From assembly GCA_037893225.1 (NCBI GenBank), contig JAZGUH010000445.1, positions 124,001-188,000 of the forward strand: a stretch of DNA of 64,000 nt, read 5' to 3'. The position numbers and the translations under genes are program-made. Below the pieces are notes generated by a model. That model saw nothing but the letters and a program-made list of their open reading frames with translations. It did no database searches and was not told where the DNA came from. The first letter of the stretch is position 1; each line of letters opens with the position of its first letter. Shown one piece after another: positions 50,285 to 61,882 of this stretch. Source of the stretch: Hippasteria phrygiana. Taxonomy: Eukaryota > Echinodermata > Asteroidea > Valvatida > Goniasteridae.

Positions 50285-51214
50285 ATGAAATATCAACCAA
50301 ATTCAGTAATTTTGACATGTATGGATAGCTTAGATCTGGCGCTACATGTTGCAATCATCGGCGGCTTCCCAGAGTTAAAACTTGTGGAGAAAATTCAAAC
50401 CTCGCAATGTTTATTTTCTTTCCGGCTAACATCTGTGTACATGTTACCGTCTATTTATTGCTCCATGCATGTCAAATTCCCTGGGGTATGGACTTGCTTT
50501 ACTCATTCATAATTGCATGAAATATCAACCAAATTTAGTAATTTTGACATGTATGGATAGCTTAGATCTGGCGCTACACGTTGCAATTATCGGCGGCTTC
50601 TTAGAGGTAAAACTTGTGGAGAAAATTCAAACCTCGCAATGTTTATTTTCTTTCCGGCCAACATCTGTGTACATGTTACCGTCTATTTATTGCTCCATGC
50701 ATGTCAAATTCCCTGGGGTATGGACTTGATTTACTCATTCATAATTGCATGAAATATCAACCAAATGCAGTAATTTTGACAAGTATGTATAGCTTAGATC
50801 TGGCGCTACATGTTGCAATCATCGGCGGCTTCCCAGAGTTAAAACTTGTAGAGAAAATTCAAACCTCGCAATGTTTATTTTCTTTCCGGCCAACATCTGT
50901 GTACATATTACCGTCTATTTATTGCTCCATGCATGTCAAATTCCCTGGGGTATGGACTTGCTTTATTCATTCATAATTGCATGAAATATCAACCAAATGC
51001 AGTATTTTTGACATGTATGGATAGCTTAGATCTGGCGCTACATGTTGCAATCATCGGCGGCTTCCTAGAGTTAAAACTTGTGTAGAAAATTCAAACCTCG
51101 CAATGTTTATTTTCTTTCCGGCCAACATCTGTGTACATGTTACCGTCTATTTATTGCTCCATGCATGTAAAAAATTGCCTGGGGTATGGACTTGCTTTAC
51201 TCATTCATAATTGC
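50285..51214 (+). repeat. 4-mer HOR copy I-J-K-H' (930 bp)
   Basis: Monomers start at 50285, 50517, 50749 and 50981. This is the first of two full adjacent units followed by a third partial one, the longest 930-bp run in the window. Confidence 0.93.
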
Positions 51215-52144
51215 ATGAAATATCAACCAAATTCAGTAATTTTGACATGTATGGATAGCTTAGATCTGGCGCTACATGTTGCAATCATCGGCGGCTTCCC
51301 AGAGTTAAAACTTGTGGAGAAAATTCAAACCTCGCAATGTTTATTTTCTTTCCGGCTAACATCTGTGTACATGTTACCGTCTATTTATTGCTCCATGCAT
51401 GTCAAATTCCCTGGGGTATGGACTTGCTTTACTCATTCATAATTGCATGAAATATCAACCAAATTTAGTAATTTTGACATGTATGGATAGCTTAGATCTG
51501 GCGCTACACGTTGCAATTATCGGCGGCTTCTTAGAGGTAAAACTTGTGGAGAAAATTCAAACCTCGCAATGTTTATTTTCTTTCCGGCCAACATCTGTGT
51601 ACATGTTACCGTCTATTTATTGCTCCATGCATGTCAAATTCCCTGGGGTATGGACTTGATTTACTCATTCATAATTGCATGAAATATCAACCAAATGCAG
51701 TAATTTTGACAAGTATGTATAGCTTAGATCTGGCGCTACATGTTGCAATCATCGGCGGCTTCCCAGAGTTAAAACTTGTAGAGAAAATTCAAACCTCGCA
51801 ATGTTTATTTTCTTTCCGGCCAACATCTGTGTACATATTACCGTCTATTTATTGCTCCATGCATGTCAAATTCCCTGGGGTATGGACTTGCTTTATTCAT
51901 TCATAATTGCATGAAATATCAACCAAATGCAGTATTTTTGACATGTATGGATAGCTTAGATCTGGCGCTACATGTTGCAATCATCGGCGGCTTCCTAGAG
52001 TTAAAACTTGTGTAGAAAATTCAAACCTCGCAATGTTTATTTTCTTTCCGGCCAACATCTGTGTACATGTTACCGTCTATTTATTGCTCCATGCATGTAA
52101 AAAATTGCCTGGGGTATGGACTTGCTTTACTCATTCATAATTGC
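51215..52144 (+). repeat. 4-mer HOR copy I-J-K-H' (930 bp)
   Basis: Monomers start at 51215, 51447, 51679 and 51911. The class sequence is the same as in the previous unit, at exactly +930 bp. Confidence 0.93.
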
Positions 52145-53304
52145 ATGAAATATCAACCAAATTCAGTAATTTTGACATGTATGGATAGCTTAGATCTGGC
52201 GCTACATGTTGCAATCATCGGCGGCTTCCCAGAGTTAAAACTTGTGGAGAAAATTCAAACCTCGCAATGTTTATTTTCTTTCCGGCTAACATCTGTGTAC
52301 ATGTTACCGTCTATTTATTGCTCCATGCATGTCAAATTCCCTGGGGTATGGACTTGCTTTACTCATTCATAATTGCATGAAATATCAACCAAATTTAGTA
52401 ATTTTGACATGTATGGATAGCTTAGATCTGGCGCTACACGTTGCAATTATCGGCGGCTTCTTAGAGGTAAAACTTGTGGAGAAAATTCAAACCTCGCAAT
52501 GTTTATTTTCTTTCCGGCCAACATCTGTGTACATGTTACCGTCTATTTATTGCTCCATGCATGTCAAATTCCCTGGGGTATGGACTTGATTTACTCATTC
52601 ATAATTGCATGAAATATCAACCAAATGCAGTAATTTTGACAAGTATGTATAGCTTAGATCTGGCGCTACATGTTGCAATCATCGGCGGCTTCCCAGAGTT
52701 AAAACTTGTAGAGAAAATTCAAACCTCGCAATGTTTATTTTCTTTCCGGCCAACATCTGTGTACATATTACCGTCTATTTATTGCTCCATGCATGTCAAA
52801 TTCCCTGGGGTATGGACTTGCTTTACTCATTCATAATTGCATGAAATATCAACCAAATTTAGTAATTGTGACATGTATGGATAGCTTAGATCTGGCGCTA
52901 CACGTTGCAATTATCGGCGGCTTCTTAGAGGTAAAACTTGTAGAGAAAATTCAAACCTCGCAATGTTTATTTTCTTTCCGGCCAACATCTGTGTACATGT
53001 TACCGTCTATTTATTGCTCCATGCCTGTCAAATTCCCTGGGGTATGGACTTGATTTACTCATTCATAATTGCATGAAATATCAACCAAATACAGTAATTT
53101 TGACATGTATGGATAGCTTAGATCTGGCGCTACATGTTGCAATCATCGGCGGCTTCCCAGATTTAAAACTTGTGGAGAAAATTCAAACCTCGCAATGTTT
53201 ATTTTCTTTCCGGCTAACATCTGTGTACATGTTACCGTCTATTTATTGCTCCATGCATGTCAAATTGCCTGGGGTATGGACTTGCTTTACTCATTCATAA
53301 TTGC
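52145..53304 (+). repeat. I-J-K-J' plus A/I hybrid
   Basis: Monomers start at 52145, 52377, 52609, 52841 and 53073. J' at 52841 has 'cttgtagag' instead of 'cttgtggag'. The monomer at 53073 begins as A/D ('cagatttaa') but ends in 'aaattgcctgg', the H-type end, and so leads into another I. Confidence 0.88.
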
Positions 53305-54232
53305 ATGAAATATCAACCAAATTCAGTAATTTTGACATGTATGGATAGCTTAGATCTGGCGCTACATGTTGCAATCATCGGCGGCTTCCCAGAGTTAAAA
53401 CTTGTGGAGAAAATTCAAACCTCGCAATGTTTATTTTCTTTCCGGCTAACATCTGTGTACATGTTACCGTCTATTTATTGCTCCATGCATGTCAAATTCC
53501 CTGGGGTATGGACTTGCTTTACTCATTCATAATTGCATGAAATATCAACCAAATTTAGTAATTTTGACATGTATGGATAGCTTAGATCTGGCGCTACACG
53601 TTGCAATTATCGGCGGCTTCTTAGAGGTAAAACTTGTGGAGAAAATTCAAACCTCGCAATGTTTATTTTCTTTCCGGCCAACATCTGTGTACATGTTACC
53701 GTCTATTTATTGCTCCATGCATGTCAAATTCCCTGGGGTATGGACTTGATTTACTCATTCATAATTGCATGAAATATCAACCAAATGCAGTAATTTTGAC
53801 AAGTATGTATAGCTTAGATCTGGCGCTACATGTTGCAATCATCGGCGGCTTCCCAGAGTTAAAACTTGTAGAGAAAATTCAAACCTCGCAATGTTTATTT
53901 TCTTTCCGGCCAACATCTGTGTACATATTACCGTCTATTTATTGCTCCATGCATGTCAAATTCCCTGGGGTATGGACTTGCTTTATTCATTCATAATTGC
54001 ATGAAATATCAACCAAATGCAGTATTTTTGACATGTATGGATAGCTTAGATCTGGCGCTACATGTTGCAATCATCGGCGGCTTCCTAGAGTTAAAACTTG
54101 TGTAGAAAATTCAAACCTCGCAATGTTTATTTTCTTTCCGGCCAACATCTGTGTACATGTTACCGTCTATTTATTGCTCCATGCATGTCAAATTCCTTGG
54201 GGTATGGACTTGCTTTACTCATTCATAATTGC
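53305..54232 (+). repeat. I-J-K plus H'/D hybrid
   Basis: Monomers start at 53305, 53537, 53769 and 54001. The last has H' features ('cttgtgtag') but ends with the D-type 'ttccttgggg' and lacks the poly-A expansion. It is 232 bp and joins the 4-mer array to an E monomer. Confidence 0.88.
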
Positions 54233-55159
54233 ATGAAATATCAAACAAATTTAGTAATTTTGACATGTATGGATAGCTTAGATCTGGCGCTACATGTTGC
54301 AATCATCGGCGGCTTCCTAGAGTTAAAACTGGTGGAGAAAATTCAAACCTCGCAATGTTTATTTTCTTCCCGGCCACCATCTGTGTGCAGATTACCTTTT
54401 ATTTATTGCTCCATGCCTGTCAAATTCCCTGGGGTATGGACTTGCTTTACTCATTCATAATTGCATGAAATATCAACCAAATGCAGTAATTTTGACATGT
54501 ATGGATAGCTTTGATCTGGCGCTACATGTTGCAATCATCGGCGGCTTCCCAGAGTTAAAACTTGTAGAGAAAATTCAAACCTCGCAATGTTTATTTTCTT
54601 TCCGGCCAACATCTGTGTACATATTACCGTCTATTTATTGCTCCATGCATGTCAAATTCCCTGGGGTATGGACTTGCTTTACTCATTGATAATTGCATGA
54701 AATATCAACCAAATGCAGTAATTTTGACATGTATGTATAGCTTAGATCTGGCCCTACATGTTGCAATCATCGGCGGCTTCCCAGAGTTAAAACTTGTAGA
54801 GAAAATTCAAACCTCGCAATGTTTATTTTCTTTCCGGCGAAAATCTGTGTACATATTACCGTATATTTATTGCTCCATGCATGTCAAATTCCCTGGGGTA
54901 TGGACTTGCTTTATTCATTCATAATTGCATGAAATATCAACCAAATGCAGTATTTTTGACATGTATGGATAGCTTAGATCTGGCGCTACATGTTGCAATC
55001 ATCGGCGGCTTCCTAGAGTTAAAACTTGTGGAGAAAATTCAAACCTCGCAATGTTTATTTTCTTTCCGGCCAACATCTGCGTGCATATTACCTTCTATTT
55101 ATTGCTCCATGCCTGTCAAATTCCCTGGGGTATGACTTGCTTTACTCATTCATAATTGC
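54233..55159 (+). repeat. 4-mer X block (927 bp)
   Basis: Monomers start at 54233, 54465, 54697 and 54929. The E monomer has a private 'atatcaaacaaat' near 54243. The other variants match 6914-7840. Confidence 0.9.
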
Positions 55160-56782
55160 ATGAAATATCAACCAAATACAGTAATTTTGACATGTATGGA
55201 TAGCTTAGATCTGGCGCTACATGTTGCAATCATCGGCGGCTTCCCAGAGTTAAAACTTGTGGAGAAAATTCAAACCTCGCAATGTTTATTTTCTTTCCGG
55301 CTAACATCTGTGTACATGTTACCGTCTATTTATTGCTCCATGCATGTCAAATTCCCTGGGGTATGGACTTGCTTTACTCATTCATAATTGCATGAAATAT
55401 CAACCAAATTTAGTAATTTTGACATGTATGGATAGCTTAGATCTGGCGCTACATGTTGCAATCATCGGCGGCTTCCCAGAGTTAAAACTTGTAGAGAAAA
55501 TTCAAACCTCGCAATGTTTATTTTCTTTCCGGCCAACATCTGTGTACATATTACCGTCTATTTATTGCTCCATGCATGTCAAATTCCCTGGGATATGGAC
55601 TTGCTTTATTCATTCATAATTGCATGAAATATCAACCAAATGCAGTATTTTTGACATGTATGGATAGCTTAGATCTGGCGCTACATGTTGCAATTATCGG
55701 CGGCTTCTTAGAGTTAACACTTGTGGAGAAAATTCAAACCTCGCAATGTTTATTTTCTTCCCGGCCACCATCTGTGTGCAGATTACCTTTTATTTATTGC
55801 TCCATGCATGTCAAATTCCCTGGGGTATGGACTTGCTTTACTCATTCATAATTGCATGAAATATCAACCAAATTCAGTATTTTTGACATGTATGGATAGC
55901 TTAGATCTGGCGCTACATGTTGCAATCATCGGCGGCTTCCTAGAGTTAAAACTTGTGGAGAAAATTCAAACCTCGCAATGTTTATTTTCTTTCCGGCTAA
56001 CATCTGTGTACATGTTACCGTCTATTTATTGCTCCATGCATGTCAAATTCCTTGGGGTATGGACTTGCTTTACTCATTCATAATTGCATGAAATATCAAC
56101 CAAATTTAGTAATTTTGACATGTATGGATAGCTTAGATCTGGCGCTACATGTTGCAATCATCGGCGGCTTCCTATAGTTAAAACTGGTGGAGAAAATTCA
56201 AACCTCGCAATGTTTATTTTCTTCCCGGCCACCATCTGTGTGCAGATTACCTTTTATTTATTGCTCCATGCCTGTCAAATTCCCTGGGGTATGGACTTGC
56301 TTTACTCATTCATAATTGCATGAAATATCAACCAAATGCAGTAATTTTGACATGTATGGATAGCTTTGATCTGGCGCTACATGTTGCAATTATCGGCGGC
56401 TTCCTAGAGTTAAAACTTGTGGAGAAAATTCAAACCTCGCAATGTTTATTTTCTTCCTGGCCAACATCTGTGTGCATATTACCGTCTATTTATTGCTCCA
56501 TGCATGTCAAATTCCCTGGGGTATGGACTTGCTTTACTCATTCATAATTGCATGAAATATCAACCAAATGCAGTAATTTTGACATGTATGTATAGCTTAG
56601 ATCTGGCGCTACATGTTGTAATCATCGGCGGCTTCCCAGAGTTAAAACTTGTGGAGAAAATTCAAACCTCGCAATGTTTATTTTCTTTCCGGCCAACATC
56701 TGCGTGCATATTACCTTCTATTTATTGCTCCATGCCTGTCAAATTCCCTGGGGTATGACTTGCTTTACTCATTCATAATTGC
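55160..56782 (+). repeat. 7-mer HOR copy A-B-C-D-E-F-G (1,623 bp)
   Basis: Monomers start at 55160, 55392, 55624, 55856, 56088, 56320 and 56552. E has a private 'cttcctatagtt' near 56172 that puts a stop in its open frame. X block plus 7-mer here matches 6914-9463 at +47,319 bp. Confidence 0.92.
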
Positions 56783-58636
56783 ATGAAATATCAACCAAAT
56801 ACAGTAATTTTGACATGTATGGATAGCTTAGATCTGGCGCTACATGTTGCAATCATCGGCGGCTTCCCAGAGTTAACACTTGTGGAGAAAATTCAAACCT
56901 CGCAATGTTTATTTTCTTTCCGGCTAACATCTGTGTACATGTTACCGTCTATTTATTGCTCCATGCATGTCAAATTCCCTGGGGTATGGACTTGCTTTAC
57001 TCATTCATAATTGCATGAAATATCAACCAAATTTAGTAATTTTGACATGTATGGATAGCTTAGATCTGGCGCTACATGTTGCAATCATCGGCGGCTTCCC
57101 AGAGTTAAAACTTGTAGAGAAAATTCAAACCTCGCAATGTTTATTTTCTTTCCGGCCAACATCTGTGTACATATTACCGTCTATTTATTGCTCCATGCAT
57201 GTCAAATTCCCTGGGATATGGACTTGCTTTATTCATTCATAATTGCATGAAATATCAACCAAATGCAGTATTTTTGACATGTATGGATAGCTTAGATCTG
57301 GCGCTACATGTTGCAATTATCGGCGGCTTCTTAGAGTTAACACTTGTGGAGAAAATTCAAACCTCGCAATGTTTATTTTCTTCCCGGCCACCATCTGTGT
57401 GCAGATTACCTTTTATTTATTGCTCCATGCATGTCAAATTCCCTGGGGTATGGACTTGCTTTACTCATTCATAATTGCATGAAATATCAACCAAATTCAG
57501 TATTTTTGACATGTATGGATAGCTTAGATCTGGCGCTACATGTTGCAATCATCGGCGGCTTCCTAGAGTTAAAACTTGTGGAGAAAATTCAAACCTCGCA
57601 ATGTTTATTTTCTTTCCGGCCAACATCTGCGAGCATATTACCTTCTATTTATTGCTCCATGCCTGTCAAATTCCCTGGGGTATGACTTGCTTTACTCATT
57701 CATAATTGCATGAAATATCAACCAAATACAGTAATTTTGACATGTATGGATAGCTTAGATCTGGCGCTACATGTTGCAATCATCGGCGGCTTCCCAGATT
57801 TAAAACTTGTGGAGAAAATTCAAACCTCGCAATGTTTATTTTCTTTCCGGCTAACATCTGTGTACATGTTACCGTCTATTTATTGCTCCATGCATGTCAA
57901 ATTCCTTGGGGTATGGACTTGCTTTACTCATTCATAATTGCATGAAATATCAACCAAATTTAGTAATTTTGACATGTATGGATAGCTTAGATCTGGCGCA
58001 ACATGTTGCAATCATCGGCGGCTTTCTAGAGTTAAAACTGGTGGAGAAAATTCAAACCTCGCAATGTTTATTTTCTTCCCGGCCACCATCTGTGTGCAGA
58101 TTACCTTTTATTTATTGCTCCATGCCTGTCAAATTCCCTGGGGTATGGACTTGCTTTACTCATTCATAATTGCATGAAATATCAACCAAATGCAGTAATT
58201 TTGACATGTATGGATAGCTTTGATCTGGCGCTACATGTTGCAATTATCGGCGGCTTCCTAGAGTTAAAACTTGTGGAGAAAATTCAAACCTCGCAATGTT
58301 TATTTTCTTCCTGGCCAACATCTGTGTGCATATTACCGTCTATTTATTGCTCCATGCATGTCAAATTCCCTGGGGTATGGACTTGCTTTACTCATTCATA
58401 ATTGCATGAAATATCAACCAAATGCAGTAATTTTGACATGTATGTATAGCTTAGATCTGGCGCTACATGTTGTAATCATCGGCGGCTTCCCAGAGTTAAA
58501 ACTTGTGGAGAAAATTCAAACCTCGCAATGTTTATTTTCTTTCCGGCCAACATCTGCGTGCATATTACCTTCTATTTATTGCTCCATGCCTGTCAAATTC
58601 CCTGGGGTATGACTTGCTTTACTCATTCATAATTGC
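56783..58636 (+). repeat. Two 4-mers: A'-B-C-D/G then A/D-E-F-G (927 bp each)
   Basis: Monomers start at 56783, 57015, 57247 and 57479, then 57710, 57942, 58174 and 58406. The layout equals the first eight monomers of the 12-monomer module but without the 233-bp C variant. Private changes are 'tctgcgagc' (57628), 'ggcgcaacatg' (57998) and 'gctttctag' (58022). Confidence 0.9.
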
Positions 58637-61600
58637 ATGAAATATCAACCAAATACAGTAATTTTGACATGTATGGATAGCTTAGATCTGGCGCTACATG
58701 TTGCAATCATCGGCGGCTTCCCAGAGTTAACACTTGTGGAGAAAATTCAAACCTCGCAATGTTTATTTTCTTTCCGGCTAACATCTGTGTACATGTTACC
58801 GTCTATTTATTGCTCCATGCATGTCAAATTCCCTGGGGTATGGACTTGCTTTACTCATTCATAATTGCATGAAATATCAACCAAATTCAGTATTTTTGAC
58901 ATGTATGGATAGCTTAGATCTGGCGCTACATGTTGCAATCATCGGCGGCTTCCTAGAGTTAAAACTTGTGGAGAAAATTCAAACCTCGCAATGTTTATTT
59001 TCTTTCCGGCTAACATCTGTGTACATGTTACCGTCTATTTATTGCTCCATGCATGTCAAATTCCTTGGGGTATGGACTTGCTTTACTCATTCATAATTGC
59101 ATGAAATATCAACCAAATTTAGTAATTTTGACATGTATGGATAGCTTAGATCTGGCGCTACATGTTGCAATCATCGGCGGCTTCCTAGAGTTAAAACTGG
59201 TGGAGAAAATTCAAACCTCGCAATGTTTATTTTCTTCCCGGCCACCATCTGTGTGCAGATTACCTTTTATTTATTGCTCCATGCCTGTCAAATTCCCTGG
59301 GGTATGGACTTGCTTTACTCATTCATAATTGCATGAAATATCAACCAAATGCAGTAATTTTGACATGTATGGATAGCTTTGATCTGGCGCTACATGTTGC
59401 AATTATCGGCGGCTTCCTAGAGTTAAAACTTGTGGAGAAAATTCAAACCTCGCAATGTTTATTTTCTTCCTGGCCAACATCTGTGTGCATATTACCGTCT
59501 ATTTATTGCTCCATGCATGTCAAATTCCCTGGGGTATGGACTTGCTTTACTCATTCATAATTGCATGAAATATCAACCAAATGCAGTAATTTTGACATGT
59601 ATGTATAGCTTAGATCTGGCGCTACATGTTGTAATCATCGGCGGCTTCCCAGAGTTAACACTTGTGGAGAAAATTCAAACCTCGCAATGTTTATTTTCTT
59701 CCCGGCCACCATCTGTGTGCAGATTACCTTTTATTTATTGCTCCATGCATGTCAAATTCCCTGGGGTATGGACTTGCTTTACTCATTCATAATTGCATGA
59801 AATATCAACCAAATTCAGTATTTTTGACATGTATGGATAGCTTAGATCTGGCGCTACATGTTGCAATCATCGGCGGCTTCCTAGAGTTAAAACTTGTGGA
59901 GAAAATTCAAACCTCGCAATGTTTATTTTCTTTCCGGCCAACATCTGCGTGCATATTACCTTCTATTTATTGCTCCATGCCTGTCAAATTCCCTGGGGTA
60001 TGACATGCTTTACTCATTCATAATTGCATGAAATATCAACCAAATACAGTAATTTTGACATGTATGGATAGCTTAGATCTGGCGCTACATGTTGCAATCA
60101 TCGGCGGCTTCCCAGATTTAAAACTTGTGGAGAAAATTCAAACCTCGCAATGTTTATTTTCTTTCCGGCTAACATCTGTGTACATGTTACCGTCTATTTA
60201 TTGCTCCATGCATGTCAAATTCCTTGGGGTATGGACTTGCTTTACTCATTCATAATTGCATGAAATATCAACCAAATTTAGTAATTTTGACATGTATGGA
60301 TAGCTTAGATCTGGCGCTACATGTTGCAATCATCGGCGGCTTCCTAGAGTTAAAACTGGTGGAGAAAATTCAAACCTCGCAATGTTTATTTTCTTCCCGG
60401 CCACCATCTGTGTGCAGATTACCTTTTATTTATTGCTCCATGCCTGTCAAATTCCCTGGGGTATGGACTTGCTTTACTCATTCATAATTGCATGAAATAT
60501 CAACCAAATGCAGTAATTTTGACATGTATGGATAGCTTTGATCTGGCGCTACATGTTGCAATTATCGGCGGCTTCCTAGAGTTAAAACTTGTGGAGAAAA
60601 TTCAAACCTCGCAATGTTTATTTTCTTCCTGGCCAACATCTGTGTGCATATTACCGTCTATTTATTGCTCCATGCATGTCAAATTCCCTGGGGTATGGAC
60701 TTGCTTTACTCATTCATAATTGCATGAAATATCAACCAAATACAGTAATTTTGACATGTATGGATAGCTTAGATCTGGCGCTACATGTTGCAATCATCGG
60801 CGGCTTCCCAGAGTTAACACTTGTGGAGAAAATTCAAACCTCGCAATGTTTATTTTCTTTCCGGCTAACATCTGTGTACATGTTACCGTCTATTTATTGC
60901 TCCATGCATGTCAAATTCCCTGGGGTATGGACTTGCTTTACTCATTCATAATTGCATGAAATATCAACCAAATTCAGTATTTTTGACATGTATGGATAGC
61001 TTAGATCTGGCGCTACATGTTGCAATCATCGGCGGCTTCCTAGAGTTAAAACTTGTGGAGAAAATTCAAACCTCGCAATGTTTATTTTCTTTCCGGCTAA
61101 CATCTGTGTACATGTTACCGTCTATTTATTGCTCCATGCATGTCAAATTCCTTGGGGTATGGACTTGCTTTACTCATTCATAATTGCATGAAATATCAAC
61201 CAAATTTAGTAATTTTGACATGTATGGATAGCTTAGATCTGGCGCTACATGTTGCAATCATCGGCGGCTTCCTAGAGTTAAAACTGGTGGAGAAAATTCA
61301 AACCTCGCAATGTTTATTTTCTTCCCGGCCACCATCTGTGTGCAGATTACCTTTTATTTATTGCTCCATGCCTGTCAAATTCCCTGGGGTATGGACTTGC
61401 TTTACTCATTCATAATTGCATGAAATATCAACCAAATGCAGTAATTTTGACATGTATGGATAGCTTTGATCTGGCGCTACATGTTGCAATTATCGGCGGC
61501 TTCCTAGAGTTAAAACTTGTGGAGAAAATTCAAACCTCGCAATGTTTATTTTCTTCCTGGCCAACATCTGTGTGCATATTACCGTCTATTTATTGCTCCA

Positions 61601-61882
61601 TGCATGTCAAATTCCCTGGGGTATGGACTTGCTTTACTCATTCATAATTGCATGAAATATCAACCAAATGCAGTAATTTTGACATGTATGTATAGCTTAG
61701 ATCTGGCGCTACATGTTGTAATCATCGGCGGCTTCCCAGAGTTAAAACTTGTGGAGAAAATTCAAACCTCGCAATGTTTATTTTCTTTCCGGCCAACATC
61801 TGCGTGCATATTACCTTCTATTTATTGCTCCATGCCTGTCAAATTCCCTGGGGTATGACTTGCTTTACTCATTCATAATTGC
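58637..61882 (+). repeat. 14-monomer (3,246 bp) duplication, left copy
   Basis: The order is A'-D-E-F-G/C-D/G-A/D-E-F-A'-D-E-F-G, with starts at 58637, 58869, 59101, 59333, 59565, 59797, 60028, 60260, 60492, 60724, 60956, 61188, 61420 and 61652. The unit equals twice 1,623 bp. G/C at 59565 joins 'gttgtaatc' to 'ttaacac' and 'cccggccacc'. A private 'tatgacatgc' occurs near 60000. Matching at this offset also covers E-F-G upstream (57942-58636). Confidence 0.9.
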
